NCBI GenBank assembly: GCA_014804795.1
Contig: JAAUZC010000020.1
Span: forward strand, 34,196-98,195
Length of the DNA stretch: 64,000 nucleotides
Direction: 5' to 3'
Source of the DNA: Lachnospiraceae bacterium
GTDB lineage: Bacteria > Bacillota > Clostridia > Lachnospirales > Lachnospiraceae
Position numbers and translations under genes: made by a program. Below, in pieces: positions 44,013 through 52,429 of the stretch. The notes under the pieces were generated by a model, which ran no database searches, was not told the DNA's origin, and saw only the letters and a list, made by a program, of their open reading frames with translations. Each line of letters opens with the position of its first letter. The stretch's first letter is position 1.

Positions 44013-44130
44013 TCTTTTCCGGTTTTTCCTCCTGAGAACAATTCTTATAGCGAAGATAGTCCTCCACTCTGCCGCTGCCCCAAAATCGGTCCCACTCATT
44101 CGTTTCCCCTGTATCCTGCCCGATAAACAT
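43948..44130 (-). CDS. small YqzL-like protein overlapping recO
   Basis: A 60-residue frame with AGGAGG 9 bases before the ATG. The core WDRFWGSGRVEDYLRYK fits the pattern W-x-x-F-x-x-(S/T)G-x-(I/V)-x-x-YL-x-(Y/F)-K of the small YqzL proteins often encoded just before recO. It overlaps recO by 65 bases in another frame. The C-terminal part beyond residue 40 may be shaped by the recO code. The family match is based on memory of a short motif, so it is moderate. Confidence 0.6.
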   Translation of the reverse strand: MFIGQDTGETNEWDRFWGSGRVEDYLRYKNCSQEEKPEKNDTGFFTGDGNCAEIHSCWRI

Positions 44131-44155
44131 ACTGCAAGCCCTCCTCATCTGTCGA

Positions 44156-44312
44156 AAACATCCGAAAACGATCCGGATGTTTCTCTCATTTGTGCTATAT
44201 AGGGTTTGCAGTTTTCCTGTTTCTTATACTATATCCGCAAGCGGATATAGTATGCTTCGCGATGCACACTCGCTTCGCTCGGCGCCGGTATAATATCGAC
44301 AGATATTATACC
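44156..44312. repeat. hairpin cluster related to the 27.6-kb repeat
   Basis: Three perfect hairpins in a row in the gap between era and the recO region: AAACATCCG/CGGATGTTT (44156-44164 with 44174-44182), ATACTATATCCGC/GCGGATATAGTAT (44226-44238 with 44241-44253), and GGTATAATATC/GATATTATACC (44287-44297 with 44302-44312). The last pair, preceded by CTCGCTTCGCTCGGCGCC, matches the module at 27593-27728. Confidence 0.8.
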
Positions 44313-44389
44313 ATATCTTCATCTTCAGGGTATGACATGTACCGCAATGCGTGATCTTCCCGCGTGGCTTTCCTGATTTATGGGCAAAA

Positions 44390-45295
44390 TCAAAGTTCTT
44401 CCTTCATATTATATCCAAAATTTTTCAGCAAGATATCGCTGTCTCTCCAGTCTTTCCTGACCTTCACCCAAAGCTGCAGATTCACCTTGCAGTCCAGCAT
44501 TTTTTCAATATCCCCTCTGGCGGACGCGCCGATCTTTTTCAGCATACTCCCCTGTTTACCGATAATGATCCCTTTATGGGACTCCTTTTCGCAGATGATC
44601 GTCGCCTCAATATCGCAGATTTTTCTGCGGTATTTCATACTCTCTATCGTCACCGCAATGCCATGGGGAATTTCCTCCTCTAAAAGACGCAGCCCCTTTT
44701 CCCTGATCAACTCCGCCACGATCTGCCTCTCCGGCTGGTCTGTCACTGTATCTGCATCATAGAACGGCTCTCCATACGGCAGATATTTAAATATTGTCTG
44801 CACCAGATCCTCTGTATTTTCCGCTTTCAGGGCGGAAACCGGTACGATCTCCGCCTCCAAAAGTTCTTTATGATATGCATCGATAACAGCAAGCAATTCT
44901 TCTTTTTTCACGGTATCAATCTTATTGATCACAATGATGACCGGAGTGTTCACCTTCTTCAGCTGTTCAATAATATGCTTTTCACCTGCTCCGATAAAGG
45001 TGGCCGGTTCCACCAGCCAGAGCACCACATCCACATCTTTTAAAGTGCGCTCTGCCGCCGCTACCATATAGTCGCCCAGTTTATTTTTTGCTTTGTGGAT
45101 ACCCGGCGTATCTAAAAATACGATCTGCCCCCTCTCATCAGTGTAAACTGTCTGGATCCGGTTTCTCGTAGTCTGCGGCTTCTTGGAAGTGATCGCGATC
45201 TTCATACCGACTAACGTATTCATGAGGGTGGATTTTCCCACATTGGGTCTGCCGATCAGAGCGGCAAAACCTGCTTTATTACTTGCTGGTGTCAT
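44390..45295 (-). CDS. era: GTPase Era
   Basis: A 301-residue ribosome-assembly GTPase that binds the 3' end of 16S rRNA. G1 is GRPNVGKST, G3 is DTPG, G4 is NKID. The C-terminal KH domain (EEIPHGIAVTIESM and IIGKQGSMLKKIGASARGDIEKML) is present. Its start overlaps the DUF4349 gene by 17 bases. Confidence 0.97.
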   Translation of the reverse strand: MTPASNKAGFAALIGRPNVGKSTLMNTLVGMKIAITSKKPQTTRNRIQTVYTDERGQIVFLDTPGIHKAKNKLGDYMVAAAERTLKDVDVVLWLVEPATFIGAGEKHIIEQLKKVNTPVIIVINKIDTVKKEELLAVIDAYHKELLEAEIVPVSALKAENTEDLVQTIFKYLPYGEPFYDADTVTDQPERQIVAELIREKGLRLLEEEIPHGIAVTIESMKYRRKICDIEATIICEKESHKGIIIGKQGSMLKKIGASARGDIEKMLDCKVNLQLWVKVRKDWRDSDILLKNFGYNMKEEL

Positions 45296-46415
45296 CTTTT
45301 TCTTCTCTTTCCTTCTCTTCTTTTGTCAACTGCTCTTTTTCCTGCACAGGCAAATCGATATCTGCTCCTGCTTCTTTCTGCATTGTCATCTCACTTTCCA
45401 TGAGCTGTTTTTTCAACAGTCTCTTTTCTTTCTTCTTTTTCTCACGCTTCGCCAGTAAAACGACAATAAGCAGCACTACCGCTAAAATCACGATCCACAA
45501 CAGGATATACGGAATACTGATAATGAGATTGATAAAGAAATTCTGAATGCTGATTGCCACATCATACACATTTTCAGCAAAACCGCTCTTTATCCTGCCC
45601 CAGGCCGTAGGCTCTTCCTGCGGCGTCAGTCTCTCCACTTCCTGAATATCCAGATAGACAGTGCTGTAATTGATCTTATTATCATATGTACGAAGCTGAG
45701 ATTCCATGCTCTCAAGCTGATATCTGACGTTTGCCAGCTTATCCTCTATCGTGATCAGATCTTCCACCGTCTCCGCCATCTCAAGCAGCTCAAGCAGTCT
45801 CTCCTCCTCCGTCAGAAGCGCTTTTTTATGGCTCTCCAGATCCACATAGGCCAACGTCACATCTTCCACATTTTTAGACTTACTTGTAATATTGCTGTTC
45901 TCTTCCATCATCATCAGAAAACTGTCCAGTTTTTCTGCCGGAATACGCACCGTCAAATAAGCGTTTCTGTTATTTATCCTGTTTCCATAATAATCTACAC
46001 TGCCATTCCACTGATTACTATTCTCAATGTAACCTCCGAGCTCATTGACCTTCTTTTCCAGATTTCCCATCAGCGTGTCAAAGTACTCTGTCTCAGCAGA
46101 CAGATTCATCGTTGTGATCAGCTTCCGGCCCGCCTGGGGATTTTCCGTCACTTCCTCCACCTTCGTCTCAGTTTCTCCGGTCTCATATCCCAACTCTTCC
46201 GCCAACGCCTCTTCCGCAGGCATTGCTTCATTGTAAACAATCTCCCCGTAACCGGCATCGTAGAGATAGGCATCATCGTACGCCATCTCTGTTGTTGCAG
46301 CGGCGCCCGCCTGAGAAGCTGTATCATACGTCATATTCTTTCCGCTGCTCCCGCAGCCCGTAAGCAGTGATACTGTTATCACTGCCGCCAGTAAATTCAT
46401 ATTCTTCTTTTTCAT
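45279..46415 (-). CDS. DUF4349 lipoprotein
   Basis: A 378-residue protein with a lipobox signal peptide (VITVSLLTGCG). The central region (RKLITTMNLSAETEYFDTLMGNLEKKVNELGGYIENSNQWN) and a helical coiled-coil-like stretch (EERLLELLEMAETVEDLITIEDKLANVRYQLESMESQLR) are the DUF4349 hallmark. A transmembrane helix near the C-terminus (LLWIVILAVVLLIVVLLA) and a charged tail follow. Function unknown; family members are sometimes linked to envelope or exported-protein complexes. AGGAGG lies before the ATG at 46415. Confidence 0.85.
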   Translation of the reverse strand: MKKKNMNLLAAVITVSLLTGCGSSGKNMTYDTASQAGAAATTEMAYDDAYLYDAGYGEIVYNEAMPAEEALAEELGYETGETETKVEEVTENPQAGRKLITTMNLSAETEYFDTLMGNLEKKVNELGGYIENSNQWNGSVDYYGNRINNRNAYLTVRIPAEKLDSFLMMMEENSNITSKSKNVEDVTLAYVDLESHKKALLTEEERLLELLEMAETVEDLITIEDKLANVRYQLESMESQLRTYDNKINYSTVYLDIQEVERLTPQEEPTAWGRIKSGFAENVYDVAISIQNFFINLIISIPYILLWIVILAVVLLIVVLLAKREKKKKEKRLLKKQLMESEMTMQKEAGADIDLPVQEKEQLTKEEKEREEKDDTSK

Positions 46416-46436
46416 AACGATCCTCCTATTCCAGTT

Positions 46437-46644
46437 CCGCATTCGCCCTTCCAACACACCTTTGCGGAAGACAGATTTTCTGCCGCTCTCGCGTCTGAAA
46501 ATCGTCTTGTGCGTTGTTCGGGCTCCTGCTGATTACAATCCCGCATCTGTTCTTCCAGTACACCTCGGTGGAAGACAGATTTTCTGCCGCTCTCGCGTCT
46601 GAAAATCGTCTTGTGCGTTGTTCGGGCTCCTGCTGATTACAGTA
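46437..46644. repeat. two tandem 104-bp repeat units
   Basis: Units start with CCGCAT at 46437 and 46541. Within each, a 72-bp core (46466-46537 and 46570-46641) is identical by eye; the first 30 bp differ slightly. A third, diverged unit is at 21757-21852. The array lies between the M16C protease and DUF4349 genes, directly before the latter's ribosome-binding site. Confidence 0.85.
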
Positions 46645-46652
46645 CCGCAGTT

Positions 46653-49568
46653 TCAGGAGAAAAGTTGCTCCTTTCTCCCGAAGCCGTCCGCCTGTTTTAT
46701 TTTATCCTCTCTGCCCAGTACGCAGAGGCAATCATCTGACATAAAGGCTCTGATATGCTTTGCTAAAGAACGTATCGTCTCCACATTTACCGACAATATT
46801 TCATCTCTCTCCTGCTGCAGTTTTTCCTCGGAAAGTCCGGTCAGGTAACCGCCCAGTGAAAAAGTTCCTTTCTCCTGCGGCGTTTTCGGCGTATCCAATT
46901 CACTGATGGCGCCGATCAGATACTGTGTCAGTTCCTCCTCATCTCCCTGCCAGTTTTCGATATAATCTGCCGCCGCTTCATAGACCGCCACAGTCTTTTC
47001 CAGGTTGGGATCACGATAGGATACGAAATAACTCTCGCCGCTCTTGCCGAAACTGCACATGCAGCCGTACGCGCCGCCCTTCACACGAACGTTATTCCAG
47101 AGATAGTCGTAACTCATCATCACCCGCAGTACCTTGAGCGCTCCGGTATAAGAAAGTCCTTTTTCGATAAAGTTCCCTGCTCGGCATACATACTGCACCT
47201 GGGATGCGGTCAAAAATCCTTCATTCTTCTTTTCCGGTACAGGACGGTACTTCTCCTTCGCAGCATCACATTCTCCTGTGTAGAGTTTTTCTTTAAACTG
47301 CGCCACAAGCTCCGGCAGCTTTTCATACCCTTCCTTGGAGGCGGTATAGTCCACCAACAGATTTTCCTGTCTGAACAGGATTCTGACAAGCCTGTTCATA
47401 TTTGCCGCAAGCTCTTCTTTCCGCTCCTCAAAATGCGCTACAAGATCCGCCACAAGCCTGTACTGAGTCACACCGGTTATCTGTTCATTGGATGCCGCAG
47501 CACTGGAAATATAAGACAATGCCCGCAGCGCGGAAACTGTATGCCCGGCTTCCAGCATCGCCGACTGCATTCTGGACTTAATCTCCTCAAGCAGCTCCTT
47601 CAGACGTTTGTAATCCGTCCATTTTGTTTCTTTCATCATGATCACTGCCAGTCTGAATACTTCCGGCAGCTTTTCAAAAAGCGCTTTTGCTTTCAGTTCA
47701 AACCGCACGGAATAGCCTGAGAGATCCGCCTTTGTGTAAGTATTTGTCAAGAAAGCCATACCGCCGGTTTCGATGTTGATCTCATGGAACAGTTCGCCGT
47801 AGCTGTAGCTTTCCGTATCGATCAGTCCCAGCATCGCCTTTAGCAGTCCCAGGTAAGGAAATAATTCCTCCGGTACCCGGCCGCAGTCAAAACTCAGTCT
47901 AAGATAGCCGATTCCGTTCGTAAATACATCATGATGTAAAACAGGCACATCCGCTTCGCGATGAAGTTCATTCACATAGCCTTCCGCCTCTTTTTTGATA
48001 TCCTCCCTTGTCAGATGCGGAATGCAGGCAAGCGCTTCCGGCGTATCGCCCTCCTCCTGATATGCTTTCAAAGCTTTCGTTTCTTCTACGATATGTTTTA
48101 TTTCCTCCTCGGAAAGTGTCTCTTTATAAGCCTGTAATTTGTCTGCCAGTTCTCTATCCCGTTTGGCCGTCAGCCCCTTTTCCGGCACCAACACCACAAC
48201 AGCGCTGTGTTTATTGTCAAGAAGACAGTCCTCTATCAGTTTTTCAAAATAGCCTTCCTCAATTTTCTTTCTGAGTGCAGCATAAGTTTCGTTTGCCTCC
48301 ACATGAATAAAGGGCTTTTCTTCATCATAGAGCCAGGAATCAAGCATCTGCAGTCCGTACATCAATCCTTTCGGATAGGAACCGAAATCCGCTTCCCTGT
48401 GCTTAAATTCAAAATGATTTAATCCCGCATACAGAGACTTCTTATCAATGCCCTCCTTTGCCAGTTTTTCCAGTTCTCTTCTGTAAGTGTCCAAAAACTC
48501 TTCCTTTTGTTGCACATTTGCATTTTTTGCGATCACGGAAAAATAAGGCTGTCTGACTCCCTCATCAAAAATGCTGTAAACGTCCGTCCCGATCCCGGCC
48601 TCGATCATTGCCTGTTTGAGCGGCGCACCGGGTGCGCTGCAAAGAGCATAGTCCAAAATCTGGAATGCAATATAAAGTTCTCTGTCCAGAACGCTTCCCA
48701 CAACTTTGCTGACAGAAAGATATGTGTTGTTCTCTTCTGCCTCTCCCTCAGAAACAGAATAGCTCTTCTGCACCTCTTTTGTCTCCGTAAAGGGCTTTTG
48801 CAGTTTTATCTCGGACTCCACTGTCTGCCTGTCAAAACTGTCAAGATATTCTCTATCCAAAAATTCCAGTTTTTCCGCCATGTCCATATTGCCATACAGA
48901 TAAATATAACTGTTGGAAGGATGATAATACCTTCTGTGAAAATCCAGAAATTTCTCATAAGTCAGTTCCGGGATCACTTCCGGATCCCCGCCGGACTCAA
49001 AGCCGTAAGATGTATCCGGAAACAGCGTATTGGATATTTCCCGCTCCAACACATCATCAGAGGAAGAAAACGCCCCTTTCATCTCATTATAGACCACACC
49101 ATTTAAAGTCAGCTCATCGTCAGCATTCTCCATCTCATAGTGCCAGCCCTCCTGCTTAAAGATCTTTTCCTCCCGATAAATATTGGGATAAAATACCGCA
49201 TCCAGATAGACATGCATCAGATTCTGAAAGTCCTTGTCATTACAGCTTGCCACCGGATAAACCGTCTTATCCGGATACGTCATGGCATTGAGAAATGTGT
49301 TAAGGCTTCCCTTTGCCAGTTCAATAAAAGGATCCTTTACAGGAAAGTTCTTCGATCCGCAGAGCACCGTATGCTCCACAATATGCGCCGAACCGGTGGA
49401 ATCTACCGGCGGTGTGCGGAAACCGATATAGAACACCTTGTTTTCATCATCATTTTCTATTAAGATCACCCGGGCGCCGGTCTTTTTATGTTTCAGAATC
49501 GTCCCTTTTGAATTCAGATCCGCAATTTCTTTTTCCTCTACCGTTTCATAACCGTTATATTTTTTCAT
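46653..49568 (-). CDS. M16C zinc metalloprotease (presequence-protease-like)
   Basis: A 971-residue insulinase-family peptidase. The inverted zinc motif HxxEH lies at His62-Ile-Val-Glu65-His66 (SAHIVEHTVLCGS), with the distal Glu expected in the ALNYD-type region further on. The length and organisation (two homologous halves) match the M16C branch, such as mitochondrial PreP and the Clostridial homologues that degrade peptides. No signal peptide, so it acts in the cytoplasm. It is a single-gene unit on the minus strand. Confidence 0.92.
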   Translation of the reverse strand: MKKYNGYETVEEKEIADLNSKGTILKHKKTGARVILIENDDENKVFYIGFRTPPVDSTGSAHIVEHTVLCGSKNFPVKDPFIELAKGSLNTFLNAMTYPDKTVYPVASCNDKDFQNLMHVYLDAVFYPNIYREEKIFKQEGWHYEMENADDELTLNGVVYNEMKGAFSSSDDVLEREISNTLFPDTSYGFESGGDPEVIPELTYEKFLDFHRRYYHPSNSYIYLYGNMDMAEKLEFLDREYLDSFDRQTVESEIKLQKPFTETKEVQKSYSVSEGEAEENNTYLSVSKVVGSVLDRELYIAFQILDYALCSAPGAPLKQAMIEAGIGTDVYSIFDEGVRQPYFSVIAKNANVQQKEEFLDTYRRELEKLAKEGIDKKSLYAGLNHFEFKHREADFGSYPKGLMYGLQMLDSWLYDEEKPFIHVEANETYAALRKKIEEGYFEKLIEDCLLDNKHSAVVVLVPEKGLTAKRDRELADKLQAYKETLSEEEIKHIVEETKALKAYQEEGDTPEALACIPHLTREDIKKEAEGYVNELHREADVPVLHHDVFTNGIGYLRLSFDCGRVPEELFPYLGLLKAMLGLIDTESYSYGELFHEINIETGGMAFLTNTYTKADLSGYSVRFELKAKALFEKLPEVFRLAVIMMKETKWTDYKRLKELLEEIKSRMQSAMLEAGHTVSALRALSYISSAAASNEQITGVTQYRLVADLVAHFEERKEELAANMNRLVRILFRQENLLVDYTASKEGYEKLPELVAQFKEKLYTGECDAAKEKYRPVPEKKNEGFLTASQVQYVCRAGNFIEKGLSYTGALKVLRVMMSYDYLWNNVRVKGGAYGCMCSFGKSGESYFVSYRDPNLEKTVAVYEAAADYIENWQGDEEELTQYLIGAISELDTPKTPQEKGTFSLGGYLTGLSEEKLQQERDEILSVNVETIRSLAKHIRAFMSDDCLCVLGREDKIKQADGFGRKEQLFS

Positions 49569-49770
49569 AAAAACCTTCCTTTCATCCTTTCCTATAAATC
49601 CATAATTTTACACTCAATCCTTGAAAAAACATTCTGAGAATTCACCTTTTACTATCTTACCACAATTTTCAAGTTTTTAAAGCTACATTTTCAAATATAT
49701 CATATCTCTGCCTGCTTCTCTCTGCCAAAGCCCATCCCCTCCCGAGGCGTCCTCTTTCACAAAAATAAAA

Positions 49771-49802
49771 GAACAGGCAGAGCATAAACTCTAACCTGTT
49801 CA
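49771..49802 (-). terminator. terminator of the 50-52 kb operon
   Basis: GAACAGGTTAGAG and CTCTGCCTGTTC pair (minus strand) around TTTATG, followed by TTTTATTTTT. It lies about 115 bases past the last gene. The rest of 49569-49917 shows no gene. Confidence 0.8.
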
Positions 49803-49917
49803 GTGTAAAAGGGGAATTTTACCAATTTTATCATCGCAGGAAATTTATTTTCGTGACTTTTCTCTCCTGCTATCCATACAATACCAGATTTCTCGACATT
49901 TATCAAGCTTTTTTCGA

Positions 49918-50400
49918 TCAAACTACAAAAGAAACGAGCGCAAGTTTCGACAAAATCAGCTCCTGTACGACAATGCCGTCCTTTTTTTTCTGTGCGAGAG
50001 GCATTGCTGCAAGCTCTTTTAAGGACACGGTCTGTTCTCTGTAGACACGCTCCGTTTTCCCGTTCTTTCCCCGCTTATCGGTTAAAATACTGATCTTACA
50101 TTTTACTCTGAGCTGTTCATAAGTCCTGTAGGAGAAACTCTCCGGCTTCATATAATAAAAATCGCTCTCTATCGATGTATCGGGATCTGTCTCCTTTAAC
50201 AGATAATGCTCGATCACCGACTTAAATTTAAAAGCCATTTCCGGATTCTCCATAAGCTCTCTATAGGTATACTTTGCCCCGATATAGATACGATTCACAT
50301 CCTGCAGCATATATTTAAAATCTTCATAAACGGCAGGTTTTCTATCCCCGCCCTTCTCTCTGATATCAGAGATTTTTTTCTTCAACGACTGAAACGGCAT
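49918..50400 (-). CDS. conserved hypothetical protein, third gene of the sigma-like operon
   Basis: A 160-residue protein of mixed helices and strands with no signal peptide or membrane helix (AVYEDFKYMLQDVNRIYIGAKYTYRELM, ESFSYRTYEQLRVKCKISIL). I do not recognise a domain. It starts 2 bases after the sigma-like gene ends, so the two are translationally coupled. This suggests a partner protein. The last residues (QELILSKLALVSFVV) are hydrophobic. Confidence 0.75.
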   Translation of the reverse strand: MPFQSLKKKISDIREKGGDRKPAVYEDFKYMLQDVNRIYIGAKYTYRELMENPEMAFKFKSVIEHYLLKETDPDTSIESDFYYMKPESFSYRTYEQLRVKCKISILTDKRGKNGKTERVYREQTVSLKELAAMPLAQKKKDGIVVQELILSKLALVSFVV

Positions 50401-50402
50401 AT

Positions 50403-51233
50403 CTATTTATCCTCTAAATCTTCTATCACATAACCGCTCAAACGGTATACATCCCGAATTTCCTCTTCCGGAGTTCCGGTTTCTTCGGCGAGTTCTTTTA
50501 TTGTTACCTTGCGCCGCAGATCTTCCGCCAGTTCCTTTGCCTGCTTTGCAATATAATTTACCTTATCCTCCAGTTTTTTGTCGGCGTTTCGGCTTTCCTG
50601 ACCTTCCCCGATCAGTTTCTCCATCGCATCCATAATAAGCCATGCCAGCATCCCCTCTGCATCTTTGGCATTTTCCGCCGCCCCGAGCATGGAGACGCCC
50701 TCGCTTAACGCCATATTTCCCTGCCCGATCAAGTCTTCCAGATAGACACCCTGTCCGGCATAGATTTTTGCCATATCAGCCACCTGCGGCAAAAAAGCCT
50801 CCACTAACCGCTTCTGCGCCGATACTTCTCCCGCCATGGAAGCCAGAAATACAGCTTCTTTTTCTCCGCCTGAAAGCACAGGCAGCTCCTGCAATGATTT
50901 TACATATTCCTGCAGGTAGTCCGTCTCTTCCTCCGTCAGATTCTCCTCAAAGTAGACGCCTTCGCCAAAAGCTTCCGGGTGGGTCTCTGAAAGATTCGCT
51001 CTGTCCACCCCGATATGGTGCTTTTCCAGATAATCATAGACAAGTGTAAGCTGCGCTTCTTCTAATGCAAGTTCCTCAAAAGCCTCCCGCACCTGTTCCT
51101 TACTGATGCGGTTTCCCTGCATTCGTCCTTTCTTTTTCACTTTCTCAAGCGTTTTCGCAAATAAAATCTCTCTGTCCACTTCTTTTCCCCTAAGCTGCGG
51201 CCATCCCGGATACGCCGTCGCATAAACCTGCAA
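50403..51233 (-). CDS. degenerate sigma-70-like protein lacking region 4
   Basis: A 276-residue protein with the outline of a primary sigma factor. Residues about 22-76 resemble region 1.1 (EILFAKTLEKVKKKG ... LTLVYDYLEKHHIGV). About 98-132 resemble region 1.2. About 142-182 match regions 2.1-2.2 (KRLVEAFLPQVADMAKIYAGQGVYLEDLIGQGNMALSEGV). About 220-268 resemble region 3. The aromatic residues of regions 2.3-2.4 that open the -10 element are replaced, and region 4 is absent. The TTG start at 51233 has AAGGA upstream. It is 9 bases after a rhomboid-like gene. It may bind RNA polymerase without recognising promoters. Confidence 0.75.
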   Translation of the reverse strand: MQVYATAYPGWPQLRGKEVDREILFAKTLEKVKKKGRMQGNRISKEQVREAFEELALEEAQLTLVYDYLEKHHIGVDRANLSETHPEAFGEGVYFEENLTEEETDYLQEYVKSLQELPVLSGGEKEAVFLASMAGEVSAQKRLVEAFLPQVADMAKIYAGQGVYLEDLIGQGNMALSEGVSMLGAAENAKDAEGMLAWLIMDAMEKLIGEGQESRNADKKLEDKVNYIAKQAKELAEDLRRKVTIKELAEETGTPEEEIRDVYRLSGYVIEDLEDK

Positions 51234-51242
51234 ACATCATCC

Positions 51243-52097
51243 TTACTGTATATGCATATGTGTAAAAAGATGCTCTTCACAATACTCATAATTTCCGTTA
51301 CATTTGGAACAAAACCGGAAGGAAAGCTCCGGATTTGTCACTTCATTCCTGCCGCATATCGCACACTGATGCTTTGTCACCCCCTGCGGCTGCATAGTCT
51401 GCTTTTTAAATTCTCTGCGCCGCTTCACCTGTCTGGGACTGTATCTGTCAAGTCCCTTGTACGCATAGAAGAATATCAAAAAGTTCAACATCGCCACAAC
51501 AAGGGCAAGGCATCTCGCAAAATCTCCGCGCAGCAGATACTGTATCAGCGTCACCACCATCAAAATACCATCAATCGCCGCAAGCACCTTTGCCTTGATC
51601 GGAAAAACAAAATAGATCAAAAACCGTTCTTCCGGAAACAGCACACAATATGCGAAAAACATGGTCTGATAAATATAGCTCATGCCGCCGTAATAGGCAC
51701 CCTGTCCCACCGCTATATACAGGATCAGTTCTGCCAGTATGGTCAGTACGATCCCGCCGATAAAATACAGATTAAACCGGAATGCCCCCCAGATATTTTC
51801 CAGAGAATGCCCGAACAGATAATACAGATGTATCAGGATCACAAAAAAGAAAATATTCAGCACCGTTCCGAACACACCGTCGGTCAAAGGCTCCGGCGCC
51901 AGAATAAACGTGAAAAGCCGCCAGATCTGTCCGTGCAATATCTTTTCAAAATCCAGTGCCAGAAAATTATAGTAAAGCCCCGGCATAATAAGGCTGATGA
52001 TCGTTGATGCCACATAAAAGATAATGAAATAATTGATCAGATCGGGAATGGCATACCGCCCGAATTTCTTTTCCATGTTCTTTATAAATTTCTGCAT
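51243..52097 (-). CDS. rhomboid-like membrane protein with zinc-ribbon tail
   Basis: A 284-residue protein with about six hydrophobic helices. The arrangement (LHGQIWRLFTFILAP, FRFNLYFIGGIVLTILAEL, GGMSYIYQTMFFAYCVLFPEERF) is rhomboid-like. A Ser is present in GMSY, but the catalytic GxSG motif and the distal His are not seen, so it is probably a pseudoprotease. The C-terminal cytoplasmic tail has a Cys/His cluster (HQCAICGRNEV, RFCSKCNGNYEYCEEH) that likely binds zinc. First gene of the operon with the sigma-like protein. Confidence 0.75.
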   Translation of the reverse strand: MQKFIKNMEKKFGRYAIPDLINYFIIFYVASTIISLIMPGLYYNFLALDFEKILHGQIWRLFTFILAPEPLTDGVFGTVLNIFFFVILIHLYYLFGHSLENIWGAFRFNLYFIGGIVLTILAELILYIAVGQGAYYGGMSYIYQTMFFAYCVLFPEERFLIYFVFPIKAKVLAAIDGILMVVTLIQYLLRGDFARCLALVVAMLNFLIFFYAYKGLDRYSPRQVKRRREFKKQTMQPQGVTKHQCAICGRNEVTNPELSFRFCSKCNGNYEYCEEHLFTHMHIQ

Positions 52098-52323
52098 ACT
52101 CTTTTTCCTCTTTTTCTAAAATACATATTACCCGGTTAAAATCCCCGTCGTCATTTATCGTCCGGAGATTCATTATTTTCAATAAACAATATCATACCAT
52201 TTCAACCAAAAAATGTAAACCGTGAAGCATCGCTTCTCTTCCTATCTAATATAATTTTCATAACAAATATTATTTTTTAATAAAAAGATTAAAAATTATT
52301 TATTTTTTCTAAATTTTAGTACA

Positions 52324-52365
52324 TTGAAATGTCAAAAAGAATGTCGTATAATGTCTGGGAATGTC
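52324..52365 (+). promoter_or_regulatory. promoter with four phased AATGTC repeats
   Basis: TTGAAA (52324-52329), 17 bases and TATAAT (52347-52352) make an excellent promoter. AATGTC occurs at 52328, 52340, 52350 and 52360: spacings of 12, 10 and 10 bp, all on the same DNA face. The repeats cover the -35, spacer, -10 and start region, so a repressor binding them would block transcription. Confidence 0.75.
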
Positions 52366-52429
52366 AGAAACAAATTAAATTACTAAACTCATAATACACC
52401 AAAATGCAGGTGCAGGAGAGAGGAAATAT

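Noticed and set aside
46437..46644. CRISPR-like array
   Set aside because: The units are 104 bp and directly adjoining, without short repeats separated by unique spacers.
51967..52182. 71-codon frame overlapping the start of the rhomboid-like gene
   Set aside because: Overlaps the conserved N-terminus in another frame and lacks a ribosome-binding site.
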